Of a DNA stretch of 64,000 nucleotides, positions 56,287 through 64,000 are shown piece after piece. A program made the position numbers and the translations under genes. The notes below the pieces were generated by a model. The model saw only the letters and a list, made by a program, of their open reading frames with translations, did no database searches and was not told where the DNA came from. This DNA comes from Paracoccus sanguinis (GTDB lineage: Bacteria; Pseudomonadota; Alphaproteobacteria; Rhodobacterales; Rhodobacteraceae): positions 291,584 to 355,583 of the forward strand of contig NZ_FNNA01000003.1 of assembly GCF_900106665.1 (NCBI RefSeq), read 5' to 3'. Every line of letters begins with the position of its first letter. Positions within the stretch are counted from its first letter, which is position 1.

Positions 56287-58761
56287 ATGATGGCCAGCAA
56301 GAGCAAAGACCAACACCCTGCCCCCCTCCACATGGAGAGCAGTTCTCGCGTCGGCGGCCATGAGCATCGCGGGCCGGGACATTCTCACGAACACGGGCAT
56401 GCTCACTCGGGGCACCACGGGACGGAGCATTCGCACGCTGCGGAGGCGACTCCGACAGACAGCGTGCATCGGGTCAAGGACCCGGTCTGCGGCATGATGG
56501 TCGATCCCCATGCGACGCAGCACAAGGCCGAGCATGCGGGGCGGCCGTATTACTTCTGCTCGGCCGGATGCCGCGCGAAGTTCCTGGCCGAGCCGGACCG
56601 CTACCTCGACCCGGCCGCTGCGGCGGCAAAGGCCGAGCCCGTGCCCGAGGGGACGATCTACACCTGTCCCATGCACCCAGAGATCCGGCAGGTGGGGCCG
56701 GGATCCTGCCCGATCTGCGGCATGGGGCTGGAGCCTGTGCTGGTCAGCCTCGAGGCGGAGCCCAATCTCGAACTGATCGATATGCGGCGCCGCTTCTGGA
56801 TCGGGCTGGTGCTGACGGTCCCTGTATTCATTCTGGAAATGGGCGGCCACTTCCTCGGGCTGGACCGCTACATCGATCAGCAGACCTCGAACTGGATCCA
56901 GCTGCTCTTCGCGACCCCGGTCGTCCTGTGGGCCGGGTGGCCCTTCTTCCAGCGCGGCTGGCAGTCGCTGGTCACGCGCAATCTCAACATGTTCACCCTG
57001 ATCGCCATGGGCACGGGGGCGGCGTGGATCTACAGCGTCGTTGCGACGCTCGCGCCAGACATCTTCCCGGACGCCTTCCGCCAGCATGACGGGTCGGTCG
57101 CGGTTTATTTCGAAGCCGCAGCGGTCATCACCGTGCTCGTGCTGCTCGGACGGGTGCTGGAACTCCGGGCGCGGGAAAGCACCAGCGGCGCAATCCGGGC
57201 GCTGCTCGATCTCGCCCCGAAAACCGCACGGGTCATCCGTGATGACGGCACCGAAGAAGAGGTGCAGCTCGACACTGTCCATGTCGGCGACCGCCTGCGG
57301 GTGCGGCCGGGCGAGAAGGTGCCCGTGGATGGCGAGGTGCTGGAAGGCCGCAGCGCCGTCGACGAGTCGATGGTGACGGGCGAATCCATGCCGGTGACCA
57401 AGGAGGTCGGCTCGCGGGCGATCGGGGGGACCATGAACCAGTCCGGCGCGCTGGTGATCGAGGCCCGCAAGGTCGGACGCGACACCATGCTGTCGCAGAT
57501 CGTCCAGCTTGTCGCAGAGGCACAGCGCAGCCGTGCCCCGATCCAGCGACTTGCCGACCAGGTGTCGGGCTGGTTCGTGCCGGCGGTGATCGTGGTCGCG
57601 GTGCTCGCCTTCATCGCCTGGTCGATCTGGGGCCCGGAGCCGCGCTTCGCCTATGCGCTGGTCGTGGCGGTTTCGGTCCTGATCATCGCCTGCCCCTGCG
57701 CGCTGGGTCTGGCGACGCCGATGTCGATCATGTTCGGCGTCGGCCGCGGCGCGCAGAATGGCGTCCTGATCAAGAACGCCGAGGCGCTCGAGCACATGGA
57801 GAAGGTCGACACGATCATCGTCGACAAGACCGGCACACTGACGGAGGGGCGTCCCGCCGTCACGGCCATCGTTCCCGCTGCCGGTCTTACCGAGGAGGAG
57901 GTGCTGCGCCTGGCCGCCAGCGTCGAGCGGGCGAGCGAGCATCCGCTGGCGCTCGCCATCGTGCGCGCGGCAGAGGAGCGGGGGATCGCGACCGCACCGG
58001 TTGCGGATTTCGACTCGCCGACCGGGAAGGGCGCCTATGGCACGGTCGAGGGCAAGCGCATTCCCCTCGGCAACGCAAACTTCCTGGCCGAAGAAGGGGT
58101 CGATGTGACGCCGCTGGCCGCGCAGGCTGACCGGCTGCGCCAAGACGGGGCGACCGCGATCTTCATGGGCGTGGACGGAGAGGTCGCCGCAATCTTCGCC
58201 ATCGCCGATCCGGTCAAGCCCTCCACGCCTGAAGCGCTTGCCGCGCTGAAGGCCCAAGGCATCCGCGTGGTCATGCTCACCGGCGACAACTGGACCACAG
58301 CGAAGGCGGTCGCCCGACAGCTGGGCATCGACGAGGTCGAGGCGGAGGTCCTGCCGGACCAGAAGAGCGAGGTCGTGCAGCGGCACAAGGCGGCGGGCGA
58401 GGTGGTGGCGATGGCGGGCGACGGCGTCAACGATGCCCCTGCGCTCGCGGCCGCGGATGTCGGCATCGCCATGGGCACCGGCACCGACGTGGCGATGGAG
58501 AGCGCGGGCGTCACCCTCCTGAAGGGCGATCTCACCGGCATTGTTCGGGCGCGGCGACTGTCTCAGGCGGTGATGCGCAACATCCGCCAGAACCTTTTCT
58601 TCGCCTTCATCTACAACGCGCTCGGTATCCCGATCGCCGCGGGGGTGCTTTATCCGTTCTTCGGCATCCTGCTGTCGCCGATCATCGCGGCAGCCGCCAT
58701 GGCGCTATCCTCGGTCAGCGTGATCGCGAATGCGTCTCGGCTGCGGGGCGTGAAGCTGTGA
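56287..58761 (+). CDS. copA: Copper-exporting P-type ATPase (CopA) with YHS and metal-binding N-terminus
   Basis: An 824-residue P1B-1 ATPase. The first 60 residues are His-rich ([20 protein letters not shown]); next a YHS domain ([10 protein letters not shown]...[16 protein letters not shown], about 67-110) and a heavy-metal-binding HMBD ([22 protein letters not shown], about 123-146) replace the usual HMA domain. Core motifs: TGES in [13 protein letters not shown] in [15 protein letters not shown] (Cu(I) type), [20 protein letters not shown] and [24 protein letters not shown]. The last segment has [16 protein letters not shown], with the Met-Ser-Ser copper ligands of CopA. It is preceded by a CueR box. 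Confidence 0.96.
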   Translation: MMASKSKDQHPAPLHMESSSRVGGHEHRGPGHSHEHGHAHSGHHGTEHSHAAEATPTDSVHRVKDPVCGMMVDPHATQHKAEHAGRPYYFCSAGCRAKFLAEPDRYLDPAAAAAKAEPVPEGTIYTCPMHPEIRQVGPGSCPICGMGLEPVLVSLEAEPNLELIDMRRRFWIGLVLTVPVFILEMGGHFLGLDRYIDQQTSNWIQLLFATPVVLWAGWPFFQRGWQSLVTRNLNMFTLIAMGTGAAWIYSVVATLAPDIFPDAFRQHDGSVAVYFEAAAVITVLVLLGRVLELRARESTSGAIRALLDLAPKTARVIRDDGTEEEVQLDTVHVGDRLRVRPGEKVPVDGEVLEGRSAVDESMVTGESMPVTKEVGSRAIGGTMNQSGALVIEARKVGRDTMLSQIVQLVAEAQRSRAPIQRLADQVSGWFVPAVIVVAVLAFIAWSIWGPEPRFAYALVVAVSVLIIACPCALGLATPMSIMFGVGRGAQNGVLIKNAEALEHMEKVDTIIVDKTGTLTEGRPAVTAIVPAAGLTEEEVLRLAASVERASEHPLALAIVRAAEERGIATAPVADFDSPTGKGAYGTVEGKRIPLGNANFLAEEGVDVTPLAAQADRLRQDGATAIFMGVDGEVAAIFAIADPVKPSTPEALAALKAQGIRVVMLTGDNWTTAKAVARQLGIDEVEAEVLPDQKSEVVQRHKAAGEVVAMAGDGVNDAPALAAADVGIAMGTGTDVAMESAGVTLLKGDLTGIVRARRLSQAVMRNIRQNLFFAFIYNALGIPIAAGVLYPFFGILLSPIIAAAAMALSSVSVIANASRLRGVKL

Positions 58762-58907
58762 TGTCCGGGTGGCATCGTGGGCCGTTCCCGCGAGCGCATC
58801 TGACAGGCGACATCATGCCGCGGGACGCCGGCGCATTCTCACCCGTTCGTGGGTCGCGCTCCGGACTAGCCGGTGATATCATGGAGTCCACGAAGAAAGG
58901 TTTGACG

Positions 58908-59393
58908 ATGCGGAACGATCACACCATCGGCCGGCGGGCCGTTCTCGCGGCCGCCGCCGCACTTCCGTTCCTGCTGTCGATGCCGGCGTGGGCGCGGGCC
59001 GAGGCCCTGCCGCTCGTGACCGTCACCAAGGATCCGTCCTGCGGCTGCTGCGACGGCTGGATCGCGCATATCGAAGCCGCGGGCTTTCCGGTGCGGGTCG
59101 TGGACTCGGACGACGTGTTCAGCCTCAAGGAGCGGCTCGGCGTGCCGGCCGAGCTGACCTCCTGCCATACGGCCGAGGTGGACGGCTATGTGGTGGAGGG
59201 TCATGTGCCAGCTGCCGCGATCCGCCGCCTGCTGGCCGAGCGGCCCTCCGAGACGGGACTTGCCGTTCCCGGAATGCCTGCCGGCTCGCCCGGCATGGAT
59301 TTTTCCGGGGTCGAACCCGAGCCCTATGAAGTGCTCCTGTTCGGTCCGACCACCCAGACCTTCGGGCGCTACCTCGGCGCGCAGGAAATCTGA
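58908..59393 (+). CDS. DUF411 periplasmic metal-binding protein (second intact copy)
   Basis: A 161-residue exported protein. The signal RRAVLAAAAALPFLLSMPAWARA is followed by VTVTKDPSCGCCDGWIAHIEAAGF with the CGCC motif near residue 43, SCHTAEVDGYVVEGHVPAAAIRRLL and GLAVPGMPAGSPGM. ATG 58908 has AAAGG seven bases before it and gives a proper signal peptide; an open frame extends 50 codons upstream without content. It differs from the copy at 50953 (CGCC against CECC). Confidence 0.92.
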   Translation: MRNDHTIGRRAVLAAAAALPFLLSMPAWARAEALPLVTVTKDPSCGCCDGWIAHIEAAGFPVRVVDSDDVFSLKERLGVPAELTSCHTAEVDGYVVEGHVPAAAIRRLLAERPSETGLAVPGMPAGSPGMDFSGVEPEPYEVLLFGPTTQTFGRYLGAQEI

Positions 59394-59518
59394 GCCAGGC
59401 GCCTCCACATGACCGTCCACCTTGCCGCCGATCCGATGCAGCTCAAGCCGCGAGCGATGGCCCTTTCCCGCGTCAGCAGCGCATCGGCCCGGCTCGACAC
59501 CGAGAAGGCAGGTGGCTC

Positions 59519-59929
59519 ATGAGCGGGCGCTTCAGAGTTGCGTTCGCGGCGAGATGCGGCCGATTGCGCCAGTTCGCGATCGGCATCCTGTTGCTTGCCA
59601 TCAGCTCCCTCGTTCTGCAGGGCGTAGCGCATGCCAGCCCGACCGGACACGCCCTCCACCGCGAACAGAGCGCGGCCACGGCGAGCCACTGCGGCCAACA
59701 TCACCTGCCCGGCGATCACGGGGCAGAGACATCTGCAGGCTGCGAGAGTGATGACGGCGGCCAGATGCTGGCCGACTGCTGTCAGACCTGTCTGATCGCC
59801 GCCGTTCCCGTCGGGCCGCTGACGTTCGGGCCGTCCGTGAATGGTGAACTGTTCAGGGTCATGCACCGTGACCCGTGGGAACGATCCCCCGAAGGAATCC
59901 TGAGGCCGCCTCGTCTGATTGCTGCGTGA
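59519..59929 (+). CDS. His/Cys-rich exported hypothetical protein (DUF2946-like), second copy
   Basis: A 136-residue protein. A hydrophobic signal segment (FAIGILLLAISSLVLQGVAHA, about residues 19-39) precedes a His-rich stretch (TGHALHREQ, HCGQHHLPGDHG) and LADCCQTCLIAAVPVG near residue 82, then a basic C-terminus WERSPEGILRPPRLIAA. It shares its layout (signal, His block, CC-x-x-C, proline-rich basic end) with the protein at 53609. Copper binding is suggested only by composition and the neighbours. Confidence 0.62.
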   Translation: MSGRFRVAFAARCGRLRQFAIGILLLAISSLVLQGVAHASPTGHALHREQSAATASHCGQHHLPGDHGAETSAGCESDDGGQMLADCCQTCLIAAVPVGPLTFGPSVNGELFRVMHRDPWERSPEGILRPPRLIAA

Positions 59930-60040
59930 CGGCCGCTCCGGCGCGACCGCCGGCAGCGCGCACTTCGAGCCCAGACGAACTTTCGGAGACCCGCGTCCGC
60001 GAATGTGACGCCGGCCCTCCGGTGCCAAGGATGAAAACCC

Positions 60041-61567
60041 ATGAACCGAACTGCAATCGTTCTTTCCGTCAGCCTGCTGGCGGGCCTGCCGGGCGCTGCT
60101 CTCGCCCAGGCCGAACATGATACCCACCACCCGGGAACCCCGCCCGCCCAAGCGGAACAGGCTCCCGCGCCCACGTCTCCCTCGGACCGGATGCCCGGCA
60201 TGCAGGGCATCCCCGAGCATGGCCAGGCCATGATGCAGGCGATGCAGCAAATGATGCAGGGGGGCATGCACGGCGGAATGGCCGCACCCGGCGCTGACGG
60301 CGCCCCAACGAGCCTTTCCAGCGCTCCCGACTTCACGCAGGCCTACGTCGCCGCGATGAATGAAATGCACGGACCGATGATGGAAGGCGTGATGGCCGGC
60401 GATCCGGATGTCGCCTTCGTCCGGGGCATGATCCCGCATCATCAGGGTGCGATCGACATGGCGAAGATCGTCCAGCAATACGGCGACGATCCGCAGACCA
60501 GGGAGTGGGCGGACCAGATCATCGCGGCGCAGGAAGGCGAGATCGTCGAAATGCAGGCCTGGCTGGCGACGAACGCCGGCGAGGCACCAACCGCCCTCGG
60601 TCAGACCGGCGGGACCGTCTACTCCGCCAACGAGGGCGGCAATTCGATCAGCGCCATCGATCTCGGCACGGGTTCGGTCGAGACCGTTGACGTCGGCGTG
60701 TCGCCGCACAATGTCGATCTGACGCCGGACGGAAATCTGCTGCTGGCGGTCGGAAGCCCTGCCGCCGATCACGCGCACGGATCGGATGACGATGGACATG
60801 CCGACACCGATGCGGGCGGAGGGGTCCTGGTGGTGCTCGATCCGGAGCGACTGTCGCAGCCCGTCGCCACTGTGGAAGTCGGCGCGCATCCGGCGCATGT
60901 CGTCGCCGACCGCAGCGGGCGCGCCTATGCTTCGCTGTCCGGCGGGAACGAGATTGCGGTCGTCGATCTCGCACAGGCCGAAGTCATCGAGCGCATCGCG
61001 ACCGGCGCCTATCCGCACGGGCTGCGCCTCAGCCCGGATGAGAGCGAGATCTATGTGGCCAATGTCGAGGACGGCTCGGTCTCCGTCATCGACACGCAGG
61101 ACCTGACGGAAGTTGCGCGCATTCCGGTGGGCGCAGCGCCTGTTCAGGTCGGGTTCACGCCGTCTGGCGATCAGGTCTACGTCTCGCTGCGCGACGAGAA
61201 CCGGGTGGCCGTCATCGACACCTCGTCCCGGCAGGTGACGAACAGGATCGACGTCGGGCCGAACCCGATCCAGATGTTCGCGACCCCCGATGGAGCCTAC
61301 GTCTACGTGGCCAATCAGGGCACCGACGCGGAGCCGAACGACACGGTGTCCGTGATCGACACGGCGACGGGAGAGGTCGTGAAGACGATCACCACCGGGG
61401 GTGGCGCCCATGGCGTGTCGGCATCGGCCGACGGGGCTTACGTGTTCGTGACCAACATTGCGGACGACACAGTGTCGATCATCGATGTCGAGAGCCAGGA
61501 CGTGGTGAGGACGGTGCCGGTCGGCGATCGGCCGAATGGCATCGTCTACGGCGACTCGAGCCGCTAA
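60041..61567 (+). CDS. DUF305 domain fused to a YVTN-type beta-propeller
   Basis: A 508-residue exported protein. Signal peptide MNRTAIVLSVSLLAGLPGAALA; His/Met-rich stretch (EHDTHHPGT, MPGMQGIPEHGQAMMQAMQQMMQGG); DUF305 core with MHGPMMEGV and RGMIPHHQGAIDMAKIVQQYGDD (about 105-185); then a seven-bladed propeller of YVTN repeats such as IYVANVEDGSVSVIDTQDL, VYVSLRDENRVAVIDTSS and VYVANQGTDAEPNDTVSVID. Blade two carries the extra acidic/His loop DHAHGSDDDGHADTDAGG. The two halves are usually separate proteins, so this is an uncommon fusion. Probable role in periplasmic copper handling or redox; unproven. Confidence 0.9.
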   Translation: MNRTAIVLSVSLLAGLPGAALAQAEHDTHHPGTPPAQAEQAPAPTSPSDRMPGMQGIPEHGQAMMQAMQQMMQGGMHGGMAAPGADGAPTSLSSAPDFTQAYVAAMNEMHGPMMEGVMAGDPDVAFVRGMIPHHQGAIDMAKIVQQYGDDPQTREWADQIIAAQEGEIVEMQAWLATNAGEAPTALGQTGGTVYSANEGGNSISAIDLGTGSVETVDVGVSPHNVDLTPDGNLLLAVGSPAADHAHGSDDDGHADTDAGGGVLVVLDPERLSQPVATVEVGAHPAHVVADRSGRAYASLSGGNEIAVVDLAQAEVIERIATGAYPHGLRLSPDESEIYVANVEDGSVSVIDTQDLTEVARIPVGAAPVQVGFTPSGDQVYVSLRDENRVAVIDTSSRQVTNRIDVGPNPIQMFATPDGAYVYVANQGTDAEPNDTVSVIDTATGEVVKTITTGGGAHGVSASADGAYVFVTNIADDTVSIIDVESQDVVRTVPVGDRPNGIVYGDSSR

Positions 61568-61574
61568 GGAGTTC

Positions 61575-61602
61575 GGCGCCGGAGCGGTCCAGCTCCGGCG
61601 CC
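61575..61602 (+). terminator. Perfect hairpin after the DUF305-propeller gene
   Basis: Eleven-base perfect arms GGCGCCGGAGC / GCTCCGGCGCC with a six-base loop, starting eight bases after the stop codon. No T run follows (AGACTTGG), so it may slow or process the transcript rather than act as a classic terminator. Confidence 0.55.
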
Positions 61603-61623
61603 AGACTTGGAGGCAGGGATATC

Positions 61624-61737
61624 ATGTCCGCCTACACGGCCAGCGCCGGTCTGCGCGGAAGTGCAGGGCTTCTCCAAACGGTACTGGGTGCATCGGAATT
61701 GCCGCCGCCATCGCCCTCGTGGCTATCCAAGAGGTGA
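61624..61737 (+). CDS. Possible small protein between the propeller gene and adk
   Basis: A 37-codon open frame, MSAYTASAGLRGSAGLLQTV followed by LGASELPPPSPSWLSKR, preceded by GGAGGCAGGGATATC, a good ribosome site. It ends nine bases before the adk start. In another frame the same DNA reads [17 protein letters not shown], which looks like a membrane segment, so it may be a frame-shifted small membrane protein. No domain is recognised. Confidence 0.3.
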   Translation: MSAYTASAGLRGSAGLLQTVLGASELPPPSPSWLSKR

Positions 61738-61746
61738 GAAGAGACA

Positions 61747-62349
61747 ATGAGACTGATAGTGTTCGGACCACCAGGAGCAGGGAAGGGAACGCAGGCGCAG
61801 CGCCTGGCCGAACGCCACTCGATCCCTCAGCTTTCTACAGGAGATATGCTGCGCGCTGCTGTGACCGAAGGCACCGAAACCGGGCGGCGGGTCGACGCGA
61901 TCATGGATCGCGGCGAACTCGTACCCGACGATGTGGTCAACCAGATGGTATCCGACCGGATCGATCAAGAGGATTGGCGCAAAGGGTTCATTCTCGACGG
62001 CTTTCCCCGGACAGTCGCGCAGGCGGAGTCCCTGACCGCCATGCTGGAGCAAAGGGGTGTCAGGCTTGACGCAGTCATCGAACTGAAGGTCGATGAGACC
62101 TCGCTGGTCGAGCGAATGGAAAAGCGCGTCGCCGATACGCTGGCCGCTGGCGGCACGGCTCGCAGCGACGACAATCGGGATACCTTTGTCAGACGTCTCG
62201 ACGCATATCGGAACAAGACGGAGCCGCTACTGGACTACTATCGCCGAAGGAGAGAGCTCATTACGGTTGATGGAATGCAGGGCATCGACGACGTGGCGCG
62301 CGAGATTGAGGACGTACTGACCCGGCGATCCTCGGGATCACGACGCTGA
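61747..62349 (+). CDS. adk: Adenylate kinase (short form, accessory copy)
   Basis: A 200-residue adenylate kinase interconverting ATP + AMP and two ADP. P-loop [17 protein letters not shown]-binding [17 protein letters not shown], and [17 protein letters not shown] are canonical. The lid is the short type ([26 protein letters not shown]) without the zinc-binding four-cysteine insertion. The housekeeping adk usually lies in the ribosomal-protein operon; this copy beside copper genes is likely an extra one carried by the island. It has lower GC than the core genes. Why it travels with copper genes is unknown. Confidence 0.92.
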   Translation: MRLIVFGPPGAGKGTQAQRLAERHSIPQLSTGDMLRAAVTEGTETGRRVDAIMDRGELVPDDVVNQMVSDRIDQEDWRKGFILDGFPRTVAQAESLTAMLEQRGVRLDAVIELKVDETSLVERMEKRVADTLAAGGTARSDDNRDTFVRRLDAYRNKTEPLLDYYRRRRELITVDGMQGIDDVAREIEDVLTRRSSGSRR

Positions 62350-62472
62350 TCCTGATCCTGGCGACAAGGAACGGTGAGGGACACCACCAGGCCGCTGCGT
62401 CCAGCGATCGATCGGCATGCTGCCTGCCGCCATATTGGTGCGGATTGCAGACCGCAGGCGCTCAGGCTCTTG

Positions 62473-62736
62473 CTAGCTTGTCTCAGGAGAGCAGGCCCGA
62501 GCCTGCTCTCTCATCACTGCGTAGTCGGTCAGCATTTCCGCGATGATCGAGCCTTCCGGCAACCACGCCAGTTCGTCGGCGGCCCGCGTCTGTAACTCCT
62601 GACCATATTCCACGACCGGCGGACAAAGTGCCATGATCCTTTGTTCAGAACCGACCGTCGCGCAGCCGGTCAGCAAGCTCGTCGCGATTGCGAGGGCGGC
62701 GAGCCGCCGCCTCCAGCATCCGGCGTTGGGCATCAT
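62473..62736 (-). CDS. Small lipoprotein, Rz1-like (candidate o-spanin)
   Basis: An 87-residue protein starting MMPNAGCWRRRLAALAIATS and having a lipobox LLTGC near residue 24. The mature part contains CPPVVEYGQELQTRAADELA and ends with a Cys-containing tail. Its first 92 bases overlap the 3' end of the upstream gene in another frame, as Rz1 genes do with Rz. It is not proline-rich like lambda Rz1, so the spanin call rests on lipoprotein signal, size, overlap and the neighbouring endolysin-like gene. Confidence 0.6.
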   Translation of the reverse strand: MMPNAGCWRRRLAALAIATSLLTGCATVGSEQRIMALCPPVVEYGQELQTRAADELAWLPEGSIIAEMLTDYAVMREQARACSPETS

Positions 62737-62902
62737 TGATCTTCTCCGTGGTCTCATGGCGTTCGGCGAGGCGGCCAGTGCGCTCGCCGGAACGCCGGAG
62801 CGCGAGCAGGAACATAAGCACGCTGAAGCCAACGGCGCCGTAGCGCAGCGCGGCCCGCATCCATGGGCTGGCGGCAATGCCGCCCAGCAGCGCGGCGATC
62901 AT
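62645..62902 (-). CDS. Small membrane protein, Rz-like (candidate i-spanin)
   Basis: An 85-residue protein with one N-terminal membrane segment (about residues 18-36, YGAVGFSVLMFLLALRR) followed by a charged helical region (ERTGRLAERHETTEKINDAQRRMLEAAARRPRNRDELADRLRDGRF). This is the inner-membrane spanin layout. Its ATG overlaps the stop of the M15 gene by four bases, and the lipoprotein gene starts inside it in a different frame. In tailed phages such pairs disrupt the outer membrane at lysis. Confidence 0.65.
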   Translation of the reverse strand: MIAALLGGIAASPWMRAALRYGAVGFSVLMFLLALRRSGERTGRLAERHETTEKINDAQRRMLEAAARRPRNRDELADRLRDGRF

Positions 62903-63485
62903 CGACGCCCCCGCTTCCAGTCGTCGAGCCGCGCGTAGATGGTCACGACGATGCCAACGAGTGCCACGGCGATGAACACCCAGCGCAGCGTTTCGAGATA
63001 GGACACAAGCGGCAGGATGGCGGTCTGGGTCTCGGCAAGGACGTCTCGAGCCACCTCGACGCCCGCCGCGCCCAGCGTCGCCACACCGGCCGCTCCGCCA
63101 CCCTTCATGGTGCGGCTCTGCGCCAGCACTTCGCGCGCCGGCGGGGTTTCGGCAGCGAAGGGAGTCGGCCGGACCGGGAAGCGCTCGCCCCACTGCCGTG
63201 CCGGGCCGAGATCGACATGGATGAAGCCCGAGCGCGGGTAGAAACCGAAGCCGAGGAACCCCACCGCCCGCGCTGCCGCCTCGAACGCCACCGGATCGTG
63301 GTTCGCCATGGCGATGTCGAAGGCCGCGCCGTCGAGATGTTTCGACCGGGTCGCGCCGCCAACGGCGGTTCGTTGATCAGCAGCTTGCCGGTCCCTCGGC
63401 AGGCGATCTCGGCGGGCGAGAAGTTCGGCCAGCGCCAGGCATTCTTCGGCACGTCACGCCAATGGCGGTGGAAGGTCGTGGTCAT
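62899..63485 (-). pseudogene. M15-type endolysin-like gene with internal deletion and frameshift
   Basis: The start MTTTFHRHWRDVPKNAWRWP then NFSPAEIACRGTGKLLINEP is the N-terminus of a phage/GTA-type peptidase M15A protein. At about 63365 the frame shifts and resumes with VGGATRSKHLDGAAFDIAMANHD, giving the zinc His and Asp, FIHVDLG with the last zinc His, and a C-terminal membrane segment (WVFIAVALVGIVVTIYA). About 30 residues of the domain (normally ending in SAYRSPEHN) are missing at the junction. The product cannot be made in one piece, so it is probably inactive. Confidence 0.78.
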
Positions 63486-63500
63486 GGGGTCCTCCAAACG

Positions 63501-63524
63501 AAAAAACCCGCCTCGAGGGCGGGT
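63501..63524 (-). terminator. Rho-independent terminator upstream of the endolysin-like gene
   Basis: On the minus strand ACCCGCC-CTCGA-GGCGGGT is directly followed by TTTTTCG. It ends transcription coming from the DUF6127 gene, so the lysis genes beyond must have their own promoter or rely on read-through. Confidence 0.85.
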
Positions 63525-63558
63525 CATGATGGGCTGACAGATCGGAACGAGACGACGG

Positions 63559-63846
63559 CTACGGGCCGTTGCCGAAGATCTTGAGCTTGATGGCGATGCC
63601 CGCCAGCAGCGCCAGCACGACGCCGGTGGTGATCATGCGAACTGCAGTCTGCATCGCGGTGCGGCGCACCAGCCGGATACAGTCCACCAGCGAGCGCAGA
63701 TCGCGGATGTCGAGCGCGGCCTCGTCGCCGTCGAGGCCGACATCGGCAAGCGCACGCTTCGCGCCTTCCTCAGCCGCCCGGGTCAGGATCGCCTCGAACT
63801 CGGCGTCCGGCATGCGGACGTAGCCTTCGGATCGGGGTGGGTTCAT
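63559..63846 (-). CDS. DUF6127 family phage-associated membrane protein
   Basis: A 95-residue protein: MNPPRSEGYVRMPDAEFEAI, then RALADVGLDGDEAALDIRDLRSLVDC and a C-terminal membrane segment (MITTGVVLALLAGIAIKL). This matches DUF6127, a small family found next to tail and lysis genes of alphaproteobacterial prophages; a holin-like role is sometimes supposed but not shown. It lies 19 bases downstream of the partial gene at the right edge. Confidence 0.85.
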   Translation of the reverse strand: MNPPRSEGYVRMPDAEFEAILTRAAEEGAKRALADVGLDGDEAALDIRDLRSLVDCIRLVRRTAMQTAVRMITTGVVLALLAGIAIKLKIFGNGP

Positions 63847-63865
63847 CGGTTCCTCCTTTCGCCGC

Positions 63866-64000
63866 TCAGCCGATCTTGCAGCCCCAGAAGGACGTGTGGT
63901 CGGCCGCGAAGTAGCCGTCCGCGACCCGGAAATACCCCTGCAGCTCGACGGTGTCGCCCGCGGTCAGCGGCACCATGGTCTGCAGCCAGATCGCGGTGGC
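63866..64000 (-). CDS. C-terminus of a probable phage tail/structural protein (partial)
   Basis: Only the last 44 codons are present; the gene continues past the right edge. The reading ends TAGDTVELQGYFRVADGYFA then ADHTSFWGCKIG-stop. The pattern LTAGDTV..QG..RVADG.F..D.T.F.G is common at the end of DUF2793-type or C1q-like structural proteins of alphaproteobacterial phages. AGGAGG-like GGAGGAACC precedes the next gene. Function is inferred from this short match and the neighbours. Confidence 0.55.
   Translation of the reverse strand, partial: ATAIWLQTMVPLTAGDTVELQGYFRVADGYFAADHTSFWGCKIG

Noticed and set aside
55732..58386. Open frame of 884 codons on the minus strand
   Set aside because: Antisense to copA and the CDF gene; no recognisable motif.
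62899..63309. Intact 136-residue gene in place of the M15 pseudogene
   Set aside because: It would start in the middle of the peptidase fold (MANHDP), leaving out the first zinc ligands; the upstream frame clearly carries the missing N-terminus.

Overview
The window is high-GC DNA from an alphaproteobacterium, most likely of the Rhodobacterales (Rhodobacter/Paracoccus type). The grounds are the yajC-secD-secF-Mth938-ccmA gene order, three separate TRAP transporter gene sets, a CycM-type membrane cytochrome c, a short 4.5S-type SRP RNA and the very GC-rich third codon positions. The species cannot be named from the sequence alone.

Bases 1 to about 37,000 look like core chromosome. In order they hold the Sec accessory operon running into ccmA (minus); an M20 amidohydrolase; mazG, tail to tail with a TauE/SafE permease; dusA; an A-type Fe-S carrier; tpiA; a LivK-like binding protein divergent from a TAXI-TRAP operon (binding protein, fused permease, DUF1850); a PotABC-like operon without a binding protein; a DctP-type TRAP binding protein facing dctQM; an ABC exporter; a yejABEF peptide-import operon with a glycosyltransferase behind it; cycM; pheA; a SRPBCC protein; the SRP RNA; thrS; and a cold-shock gene.

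A tRNA-Ser(CGA) at 37,028-37,117 marks the edge of an accessory region. Next to it are two divergent genes with non-ATG starts: a HAD + phosphoribosyltransferase + zinc-knuckle fusion and an unrecognised protein. An M23 peptidase follows.

From 42 to 62.3 kb lies a metal-handling island with a zinc half and a copper half. The zinc half has merR, divergent from a zntA P-type ATPase whose promoter has the 19-bp MerR spacing, then a methyltransferase, lspA, dsbB and a DsbA-like gene in an overlapping operon. The copper half has two SCO genes around a PCu(A)C chaperone, DUF411 proteins, two L,D-transpeptidases, a cytochrome c, a 16-cysteine copper-storage-type protein, DUF305 proteins (one fused to a beta-propeller), a CDF exporter with a frameshift, a copA ATPase behind a CueR-type box, His/Cys-rich exported proteins and an extra adenylate kinase.

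The island is eroded. There are broken or partial copies of a CDF exporter, ynfA, a DtxR/MntR-type regulator, a ZIP permease, an M48-like hydrolase and a DUF411 gene, several lying edge to edge at recombination junctions.

The last 1.6 kb (minus strand) is the end of a phage-like element: a partial C-terminus of a probable structural protein, a DUF6127-type membrane protein, an M15 endolysin-like gene with an internal deletion, and an overlapping pair of small genes arranged like Rz/Rz1 spanins. No CRISPR array, intact insertion sequence, integrase, rRNA or replication origin was seen.
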